64,000 nucleotides of DNA. Origin: Micropterus salmoides (taxonomy: Eukaryota; Chordata; Actinopteri; Centrarchiformes; Centrarchidae). Of this stretch, positions 57,101-64,000 are shown in pieces. Within the stretch, counting starts at the first letter, position 1. Each line of letters begins with the position of its first letter. The translations under genes were made by a program, and so were the position numbers. The notes under the pieces are model-generated. The model did no database searches. It saw only the letters and a list, made by a program, of their open reading frames with translations, and had not been told where the DNA came from. The stretch is taken from contig NW_024041039.1 of NCBI RefSeq assembly GCF_014851395.1, positions 5,325,277 through 5,389,276 of the forward strand. The letters run 5' to 3'.

Positions 57101-59461
57101 AACAGCAGCTTCCAGCATCGAAGCTCAGATCAGCCAGCTAAACTTTTACTGAGCTGATAGAAAAAATATGTAGTTGGATTGTAATTTCATGTAGTTATTC
57201 TCCAGCGCTCAATTATGGCTTGGTTACGAGGACAGAAATGTGCTGTTACCTTCCTGAGATAAACAGATCACGAATATTATGTTATTGGATATTGCTTCCC
57301 ACTGCGCACACAAATATGTAATTTGTACTTTCACATGCTAAATGCCCATTAAAACTTTACACCGTTTTACCACAAGCTGAAATTATGGCAGTTTTTCTGT
57401 TTAAAAAATTTAAATAAACATTTTGGTAATATTTGCAGATTGCTTATCTAATTAAGCAAAGCCAGAGGAGCCTTGATCCTCACCAGCCAATGCCTTTGTA
57501 AACTTCATGTATTATGTGGTTTATAATGGACTGTGGTGCAGAAAACGTGAGGCTTACATTGTCCTGGTATCTGTCAGTGGTCATACTTGATGCACTAGAT
57601 GTGATCGTTTTTGAGAATTTCTTCATTTTCATTTTCTTATATGTTAGTCCAGATGAGCCAACCCTCCCAAGATGTAAAATAATGTATTACAGGAGTGTGC
57701 GACATCATGCAGCACTTCATTTCTTCATGTGACTGTTGTTTATTAATGAAAAATTAACAATAATATTCAAAAAAACATTTGGTTTTACATAATTTATATA
57801 ATTTCTTAATCTATCTAAAAGAAACCTAATTTCTTGACTAGCAATCTCTTTTAGCTCATATATGACATCTTTGTCCTGTCTCAGGCACCGTAGCTATACT
57901 GCTCGCTTGGGTAGGGGAGGGGGGGTGAATTCGCAACCCTCACCACTAGATGTCACTAGAACTTACACACTGAACCTTTAATATAAACAGAACAGATACA
58001 CAGCTTAAAACGCTGGTGTGGATGGAGATCGTTTTTTCGTTTTAAAACAAAAACGTAATAGTACAGATGTAACCTCAGACTGCAGGTTAACACAGGAACC
58101 TGCAGGAACCTGCAGGAACCTGGTCTGGGACAGACAGCAATGTTGTTCTTCCATCACATACCTGATTCAAAGCTTGGCATCTTCATCTCCCCTTGGTTTA
58201 ACTCTGTTCCGTATTTTAACTTGTGATATTTTGCTCTGAGGAAGAAACAAAAGAAGAGATGTTTGATCAACACGAAAATGAAAGAAAAAAAAAAAAAATC
58301 AGTGAAACAACTACTTTATTTATTCATTCAGGCAGTTTCAGCTTTTTCTTACACATATTTTAAAATTTTTAATAGGTAATTAACATTATTACTGATGCTT
58401 TTTCACCTTGAATAAGAAATGCAATACTGTGATTTTAATATGTTGGTCTATTCTCTACACACATCTACTTCCTGTCTGTCCATATGGGAGAGGCATCTCT
58501 CCTCTGCTGCTCTTCCAGAACTTTCTAACATTTCTTTTCACAGCTAAAAGGTTTTATCCTGATCTGATTCGAGGCTCTGAGGACAGAGGGCGTCGTCTGC
58601 TGTACAGACTGTAAAGCCCCTAAAGGCAATTTGTGATTTGTGATATTGGGCTGTAAAAATAAAATTCACTTTATTTTTAAATGATAAAATAAGGTTCTTC
58701 AAAATCAGAAATGCATCACAGATGTTTCACACTTCTCTTCAAGTTTTATGGGTTTCCTGTTCATGAGTGGAACGTGTTCACATACTACACATCCTGTATG
58801 CATCTCATTACTGCTGACCATTTCCCTCGTGATAAAATTCACGTCATCCTTTATGCCCATGTTTGCTTCTTGTTTGTGCTCCAGGTTACATTATTTAATA
58901 ACACTGCTCACAAACACTATTATTTCTCCATTAATCAACTCATTAAAAAGAAGAATATTTAAGTGGATCGCAATTTTGATAACTACTTAATTGCTGTTGT
59001 GAAAAAAGGGGGAAGATTTGCTAATTACAACTTCAGAAATGTAAAAATGAAAACCATGATCTAACACGTCATTATCAAATTAATACCTGGGGGAATTTTA
59101 GACTAAATGTGTAGTTAATTAAAAACAGATTAACAGATGGTGAATGTTTGCAGACTTAATGCACACCTCCAGGTTTTCCCATCAGCAGCTAAACGCACCA
59201 CAACTGAACTGATATAAGTGTTTGTTCCCAACTGCATTTCTAATCCATGACAACATAACTTTACACATTAAGTTCCTTTAATCTTGTTTATCTGAGTAAT
59301 GTAATGACTCCTGAGAACAAAAAGAATCAGCATCAGTTTTAAAAACCTGTTTCTTACCTTTCTTGTTTTAAAGCGTATTCTAACATTTTTATTCTTCTAA
59401 CCAGGTCGTTCTTCAGGTTCTCCTGACCTTTCCTTTCCCCCTGGAGGAACGCTATCCTCGC
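46349..59461 (-). CDS. strn3: striatin-3-like (15 coding exons; 5' end outside window)
   Basis: Striatins scaffold STRIPAK, joining PP2A, GCKIII kinases and MOB4. Exons in transcript order: 59461-59358, 58235-58162, 55154-55076, 54867-54706, 54298-54160, 53509-53374, 53042-52903, 52816-52638, 50608-50561, 50377-50256, 48367-48200, 48113-47973, 47886-47788, 46756-46670, 46518-46349. Phases agree throughout, for 615 residues. Order: coiled-coil end (NLKNDLVRRIKMLEYALKQ), WKQGRQLLRQYLQEVGYTDT, SPGDVLETFNFLENAEDSDE with an acidic run, EEALKEFDFLVTAEDGEGAG, and LGLGDLADLTVTND. Then comes a C-terminal WD40 propeller (about residues 290-615: SEDHTLKLWN, SADGTVKLWN, SGSHDCSLRLWN, SAGADALARVYV). The SDDV...LGLGDLADLTVTND region fits STRN3 better than STRN or STRN4, and the neighbour coch agrees. 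Exon 1 (about 95 residues, caveolin-binding) and the promoter are missing, so intron 1 exceeds 4.5 kb. Confidence 0.93.
49267..50165. mobile_element. hAT-like MITE in strn3 intron
   Basis: A perfect 8-bp duplication TTTTAAAG (49259-49266 and 50166-50173) flanks inverted ends: left CAGGGGTGTCAAACTCATTT and, on the other strand, right CACGTGTCAAACTCAAGG. Subterminal ATCAAGGGCCACATAAGC and GCGGGCCACATAAAGTG words also mirror each other. The 899 bp carry no transposase. Open frames across it are not genes. Confidence 0.88.
50380..50408. repeat. G29 homopolymer at a strn3 acceptor
   Basis: Twenty-nine consecutive G on the + strand end at CACTG. In the sense of strn3 this is a C29 run directly joined to the CAG acceptor of exon 50377-50256, so it forms the whole polypyrimidine tract. 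The exact run length is prone to sequencing error. Confidence 0.9.
50501..50550. repeat. (GT)25 microsatellite next to a strn3 donor
   Basis: This is a CA repeat in the sense of strn3. It begins 10 bases into the intron that follows exon 50608-50561 (donor GTACGTATTT). Confidence 0.95.
51471..52026. mobile_element. Harbinger-like MITE, copy 1 (intact)
   Basis: TAA flanks both ends (51468-51470, 52027-52029). The inverted ends are left GGCCCCATCTACACTACT and, on the other strand, right TGCCCCATCCACGCTACT. A 3-bp duplication fits PIF/Harbinger. Reverse-complemented, the body aligns with the element at 55612-58074 (for example GAACGGCCACTAGATGT, CCAGACTAAAAC, ATGACGCAG, ATGCAAAGCAGAAA). No transposase. 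Confidence 0.78.
53525..53800. repeat. GA-rich tract in strn3 intron
   Basis: Purine-rich + strand (GGAAGGAAAGAAG, AGGAAGGAGG words). In strn3 sense it is a polypyrimidine-rich stretch upstream of the acceptor of exon 53509-53374. The long minus-strand open frame through it is exon sequence running on into intron. Confidence 0.7.
54077..54157. repeat. (TG)40 microsatellite fused to a strn3 donor
   Basis: Forty perfect units. In strn3 sense the intron after exon 54298-54160 starts GTACACACAC..., so the CA run begins within the 5' splice site itself. Confidence 0.95.
54515..54656. mobile_element. short hAT-like MITE (142 bp) in strn3 intron
   Basis: A perfect 8-bp duplication GTCTAGGG (54507-54514 and 54657-54664) flanks inverted ends: CAGTGGTCGGCAA and, on the other strand, CAGGGGTCGGCAA. 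No coding capacity. Confidence 0.9.
55612..58074. mobile_element. Harbinger-like MITE, copy 2, interrupted
   Basis: TCA flanks both ends (55609-55611, 58075-58077). The inverted ends are left GGCTACATCCACACTACTAC and, on the other strand, right GGTTACATCTGTACTATTAC. It is homologous to 51471-52026 in reverse orientation. An 1812-bp TTAA-flanked element splits it. It lies in the strn3 intron between exons 58235-58162 and 55154-55076. Confidence 0.78.
56166..57977. mobile_element. TTAA-flanked element nested in copy 2 (piggyBac-like)
   Basis: TTAA lies at 56162-56165 and 57978-57981. The ends AGGTTCAGTGT and, on the other strand, AGGTTCAGTGT are a perfect 11-bp inverted repeat. The uninterrupted Harbinger-like relative has a single TTAA at the matching point (51582-51585), which shows both the insertion and the target duplication. 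No transposase frame was recognised in its 1812 bp. Confidence 0.88.
58560..58690. repeat. possible dispersed 3' tail
   Basis: CTGTACAGACTGTAAAGCCC, CAATTTGTGATTTGTGATAT and TGGGCTGTAAAAATAAAATT resemble a very common teleost non-LTR/SINE tail. No terminal repeats. Confidence 0.5.
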
Positions 59462-60426
59462 CTGGACACAGAGACAGAGAGAGATGGTTCAGCCATGTTG
59501 TCATCCACCACACTGAATATGATGATTAGGGGATTTATTTCTGCTCAGTTATAAATCTAACCCACTGAATTTGCATCAAAATTCAAGTCGTGACTCAGTT
59601 AAATTCAGAACACGCAGACGTCGCAGACTTTTCTAGTCCACTGCAGATAAATATCAATACATCGTAGTAAAAATCCTCACAGCCTTCATATAAACAGTGA
59701 CCCAGGATAGTCGTCTGTGTGCACAGTTAAAGTGCAGACAGGCTATCACTTTGTTTTGGTTGCATATTCACCAACATGTAAATACAGGCAAATTACATGA
59801 AAATAAAATACATTATTTGCAGAACATGTAAAGTGGCACTGATATTTGTTACGCTTTAAATTACAGTATATAACAGCTGGCTCAGACATGTAGTGATCAC
59901 ACCAAAAGTCAGCAAATAAAGACTTCTGTTAAAGCTGAGTGGGAGTTTGTTAATGAGTGACTGTACAGTAGATGATAAGACGTTAACATGAATCCCTCCC
60001 ACACCTGACTCGGCCTTCCTCTCATGTTCTTGTATAAACATTTTTCACAAGCGTCTGGATTTGGCAACTTTAAAATCAAGAAAAGAAAATCAGCCAGCGA
60101 GAATTAGGGTATTTCACTGATGCTTCTTAATCCAGCCTCAAGGATGAAGTGCCATTCAACTGTGAATTAGGATTTAAAATCCATCACCTCTTCCTGTGTG
60201 AGATTTCAGAGGAGCTGAGAAGAAAACCAAATTTATCCTTAAGATCTCAGGAATAGACCTTCACCATAAGAACAGATGGGAGTAAAAATAATTATATAAC
60301 AATTAACATTGTAAAGTGAAAACCGTTGGCGCTTCTGACTGATGAACAGGCTAATTAAATACTGCTATATTATTCATCTATAAAGTTTCTTCATCAGTCT
60401 TCTCATATTCAAAGATTTAAAAAACT
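59462..60426. other. strn3 intron, nothing recognised
   Basis: No coding exon, clear repeat boundary or RNA gene was seen upstream (in gene sense) of the first strn3 exon in the window. It ends at a G11 run (60428-60439) where the LINE nest begins. Confidence 0.5.
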
Positions 60427-60834
60427 AGGGGGGGGGGGGTGCACTGAAGTGAGACACTGTATTCAATTCTAGCAGAAACAGAAACCAGTGAAGTTAATGG
60501 AGAATGGGTGTGATGTGGTCGTACTTTCGCACTCTCATCAGGATCCTTGCAGCACTGTTCTGAACATACTGCAGTTTCTGCAGACTCTTGTTAGGGATCC
60601 CGATGAGAAGCGCGTTACAGTAATCCAGTCTGGAGGAGACAAACGCGTGGACCAGTTTTTCAGCATCAGCTAAGGTGAGTGTAGAACGGAGTTTTGCAAT
60701 ATTTCTGAGATAATACAAGGAGATCTTGCAGAGGTTTTTAATATGGGCTTCAGAGGTGAGTTGTGGATCAAATCTTACACCAAGATTGGTGACTGTTGTT
60801 GAGAGGGGAATGGGACTATGTGAATATGACCACA

Positions 60835-61400
60835 TTACTCCTATTTTAGCTTCATTACACTGGCTCCCAGTATGTTTTAGAATTAGACTTAGAAAATTCT
60901 ATTGATCACTTTTAAAGCTCTTCATGGCCTCTCGCCTCGTTATATTTCTGACCTTTTAGTCCCATACGCACCAGCACGTACCTTGAGATCCTCGGGCAGA
61001 GGTCTGCTGTCTGTTCCAGAGTCTCGACTGAAAACTAAAGGGGACAGAGCGTTTTCTGTCAGGGCCCCGAGGCTCTGGAACAGCCTGCCCGAGGAAATCA
61101 GGTCGGCTGAGTCAGTGAACTCTTTTAAGTCCCTTCTTAAAACATACTTTTATAGGAGAGCTTTTCCCGATCTTATTTGACTTTATTTTATCCCTTTTAT
61201 TTTATTTTATTCTATTTTACTTATTTTATATTTTATCTGTATTTTAGTCTTTTCAATGTTTTCTTGCTTTTATCTTGTATTGTTTTTGTATTATTGTCTT
61301 TTTGGGTATTATTGTCTTTACACTTGTTAAAGCACTTTGTAACTTGTTTTTGAAAAGTGCTCTAAAAATAAAGATTCTTCTTCTTCTTCTAATAATGTCT
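60835..61400 (+). mobile_element. nested 3' LINE fragment (B)
   Basis: The + strand reads ITFKALHGLSPRYISDLLV, LRSSGRGLLSVPESRLKT and RAPRLWNSLPEEIRSAES through to a stop (61178-61180). An A/T-rich 3' UTR follows, ending AAAAATAAAGATTC(TTC)n. The flanks TGACCACA (60827-60834 and 61401-61408) match perfectly. LINE A's reverse-transcriptase frame resumes, with a one-base shift, on each side. This is a 5'-truncated insertion. Confidence 0.85.
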
Positions 61401-62454
61401 TGACCACAGATAGTTATACCGGTTATGGAGGACAACCGGACTTGATGTGATGTGCCAACAAGAACTGCCTCAGTTTTGGAGCCGTTCAACTGGTGGAAGT
61501 TGCGTTTCATCCACACCTTTATCGCCTCCAGACAGGTGGTGAGTGTTGAAGACGACGATGATGATGTTGGTGAAGCCAACCAGTTCTAAACCAGTTCAGA
61601 GCAGTGTCAGTGAGTCAAGTGCTTTGGTGTAGCCGGTTGAGAAGTATGCCATGATCCACGGTGTCAAAAGCAGCAGACAGATCGAGGAGTATGAGGAAGG
61701 AAGGTGAGCCAGGATCAGCTGTCAGTCGTAGGTCGTTTATGACTCTAACCAGGGCTGTTTCTGTGCGGAAACCAGATTGTTATGTTTGAGATGGTCCTGG
61801 AGATGGGGAAAACAACTTTTTCCAGCACTTTGGAGAGGAATGGGAGATTGGAAATGGGCCTGTAATTTGTAAGTGCATCTGGATCAAGGTTGGGTTTTTT
61901 CAGAAGTGGTCTGATTATGGCAGTTTTAAGGGCAGATGGAGCATTTCCAGACTGGAGGGAGTGGTTTATTACAGTGGTAATCAGAGGGCTTAGGGAAGGG
62001 GTGTTTGCTTTGACTAGAGCTGTAGGAAAGGGGTCGAGGGCACAGGTGGTGGGTTTCATCCTTTTGATGATCTTCTCAACCTCTTGCTGGGAGATTTCTG
62101 GAAAGCAGTGTGGGGGCTGGGAGATTGCAAGCTGTGAGTGGACAGTTGGGGTGGGTAGTGTTGAGCATCCAGTAAAGGAGGAGTGGACGGAGTCTATTTT
62201 TGTTTTGAAAAAGGCCAGGAAATTATTACAGTGCTCTTCTGTAGTTTCTGTGAGTGAGGGGGTTTGTGGTTTGAGAAGATGATTTATGGTGGAGAACAGC
62301 GGGTTGGAGTTTCCGGGACTGTTTCTGATGATGTTTGAGTAGAACTGTGACAGCGCCTCTGTAAGTGACTTTGAGTAGTCCTTTTGGTGTTTGTGCACAG
62401 TGAGACCTGTGGCTTTGTATCTCCGCTCGATGGCACGCCCAGATGCCACCTTAA

Positions 62455-63265
62455 GACAATTACAAAGTCAGCATACCATCACCTCAAGAATATATCACAG
62501 ATTAAAGGACTTATGTCTCAGCAGGACCTGGAAAAGCTTATCCATGCATTTATCTTCAGTCGACTCGACTACTGTAACAGTGTCCTTACAGGGCTCCCTA
62601 AGAAATCCATCAGACAGCTGCAGCTGATTAAGAACGCTGCTGCTCGAGTCCTCACTAAGACCAAAAAGTGGATCACATCACTCCAGTTCTGAGGTCTTTA
62701 CATTGGCTTCCTGTATGTCAAAGAATTGGTTTCAAAATCCTGCTGTTAGTTTATAAAGCACTAAATGGTTTAGGGCCAAAATACATTTCTGATCTTCTGC
62801 TTCGTTACGAACCATCCAGACCTCTCAGGTCGTCTGGGACCAGGTCTGCTTTCTGTCCCCAGAGTCAAAACTAAACAAGGAGAAGCAGCGTTCAGTTATT
62901 ATGCTCCGTATATCTGGAACAAACTCCCAGATAACTGCAGGTCTGCTGAAACTGTCAGTTCTTTTAAATGAATAATAATAATAATAATAATAATCTTTAT
63001 TTGTAGAGCACTTTTCAAAACAAGTAACAAAGTGCTTTAACAAGTGTAAAGACAATAATACAAAAACACAAGATAAAAGCTTGAAAACATTGAAAAGACT
63101 AAAATACACCTTTAAGATAAATATAAAATTAGTAAAATAGAATAAAATAAAAAGGGATAAAATAAATAAGACTGGGAAAGGCTCTCCTATAAAAGTATGT
63201 TTTCAGAAGGGACTTAAAAGTGGCTAAATTAAGACTGAAGACTTTTCTTTTTACCATTACTTTTA
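62455..63265 (+). mobile_element. nested 3' LINE fragment (C)
   Basis: The + strand reads KTITKSAYHHLKNISQIKG, FSRLDYCNSVLTGLPKKSI, SLHWLPVCQRIGFKILLLVY and KALNGLGPKYISDLLLRYE with at least two frameshifts. After an interruption it reads LRLKTFLFTITFN and a stop. It lies opposite in strand to LINE A, within A's linker region. Boundaries are approximate. Confidence 0.75.
62970..63225 (-). mobile_element. LINE B-family 3' tail inserted in LINE C
   Basis: On the minus strand the sequence from about 63222 (CTTTTAAGTCCCTTCTGAAA) through CATACTTTTATAGGAGAGCC, TAAAGCACTTTGTTACTTG and GAAAAGTGCTCTACAAATAA to (ATT)n at 62971 matches the 3' end of LINE B (61125-61390) base for base over most of its length. 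It separates SSFK from LRLKTFLFT of LINE C. The short TAAAT at both edges (about 62965 and 63225) may be the target duplication. Confidence 0.8.
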
Positions 63266-64000
63266 ATTAAATATTTACACGGTGGGAAATGAGTAGGTAA
63301 TTGAGTGAAAAGATAACGAGAGTGAGATTGAACAGAGTGAAGGAAGTGGTCTTAAATCTTGCGCCCGAGTGATTTGCAGGAACCTCTGTCCACCTGTAAA
63401 CGCACAGGTGGGTCCAGAGTATAACTGGATCAAAGTGGCCTGCGGACAGACATGTCCTGGTTTCTCTGTAGTATAGAGAGAGTGTAGAGGGATTTTGGAG
63501 TTTCAGTGGACCCAGGGATTGCTATGGACCAGAGTACGGACTAGCTAGAGAGAGTAGATTCAGTGTACTTCTCGTTTGCGCTTGATGAGGTAGAACGGTG
63601 AAGACATCTTCATGGAAATGGCCTTGTGGTCCGAAACACCTAGATCATCCACCAGAAGACTGCTGAGAAGAGCAGAGTTTGTAATGACCAGGTCGAGTGT
63701 GCGTCCCCTGGTGTGAGTGGGGACATCGACAAGTTGTGACAGATTAAAACAGTCGATGAGTTTCTGTAGGTAGCAGTAGCCAGGAGGACAGGTCTCATTT
63801 AAGACATCTGGCTGGTGCCAGGTTTCTGTAAGGCACATCAAATCCAAACACTTATCCAGAATATGGTCATGTATGAGGCAAGATTGTTTTGTGATGGATT
63901 GTGTATTAAACAGTTCAATCTTGATGGCAGATGGAGCAGTGGGTCTCTGTATTGGCCGGAGTAGACTGAAATCCACTCCACGTTTTCCATCCCGGTCAGT

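Larger units (their letters stand above)
60427..64000 (-). mobile_element. degraded L2-like LINE (A), host of nested insertions
   Basis: Read on the minus strand, a 5'-to-3' order of non-LTR domains is visible. The endonuclease (63976-63560: IKIELFNTQSITKQSCLIHD, LMCLTETWHQPD, RGRTLDLVITN, DLGVSDHK) lacks the middle of the domain between GYCYLQ and KLIDCF. A linker and fingers/palm follow (62449-61745: RRYKATGLTVHKHQKDYSKS, LTNYRPISNLPFLSKVLEKV). Next is WMKRNFHQLNGSKTEAVLVG (61579-61409), then a C-terminal part (60826-60494: VTNLGVRFDPQL, SSRLDYCNALLIG). Frame breaks, the endonuclease gap and two insertions make it inactive. It may extend past the right edge. Confidence 0.85.

Noticed and set aside
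46349..59461. Assignment to STRN (striatin-1) or STRN4
   Set aside because: The linker motifs GGGKSFLL, SDDVLESVLGLGDLADLTVTND and the coch neighbour fit STRN3 better. A phylogeny would settle it.

Overview
The window is vertebrate nuclear DNA, most likely from a ray-finned (teleost) fish. It holds three spliced genes with canonical GT/AG introns, many CA/GT microsatellites, and a dense load of small DNA transposons and L2-like LINE debris of the kind seen in teleosts. All exon coordinates below were worked out by hand from reading frame, splice sites and family resemblance. No search was run.

Layout. From 1 to about 13.5 kb no gene could be supported. This part has a purine-rich tract, a tRNA-like SINE, a 3.1-kb pyrimidine-rich minisatellite with a 55-bp period, and a hAT-like element (11.1-12.9 kb) carrying a LINE fragment. 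From 13.6 to 28.2 kb (+) lies coch (cochlin): a TATA-type promoter, a non-coding first exon and 14 coding exons giving 553 residues (signal peptide, LCCL, two vWFA domains). From 32.4 to 41.5 kb (+) lies ccdc65/drc2, a coiled-coil subunit of the ciliary nexin-dynein regulatory complex: a non-coding exon with an RFX X-box-like site, then 8 coding exons giving 480 residues. From 59.5 down to 46.3 kb (-) lie 15 coding exons of a striatin, best matched to strn3. The first coding exon(s) lie beyond the right edge. From 60.4 to 64.0 kb is an intronic nest of degraded L2-like LINEs.

Context. COCH and STRN3 are convergent neighbours in human 14q12. That arrangement is kept here, with ccdc65 placed between them; human CCDC65 is on another chromosome (12q13). 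The three genes act in unrelated processes: extracellular matrix of the inner ear, the motile cilium, and the STRIPAK phosphatase/kinase scaffold.

No new multi-gene system was found. The most informative unannotated structure is the transposon record. Several elements have matching terminal repeats and target-site duplications that can be read directly. One is a TTAA-flanked element inserted into a Harbinger-like element whose uninterrupted relative, about 4 kb away, preserves the empty target site. Two strn3 5' splice sites are followed at once by long CA repeats, and one 3' splice site is preceded by a 29-base C run. Both are candidates for splicing effects.
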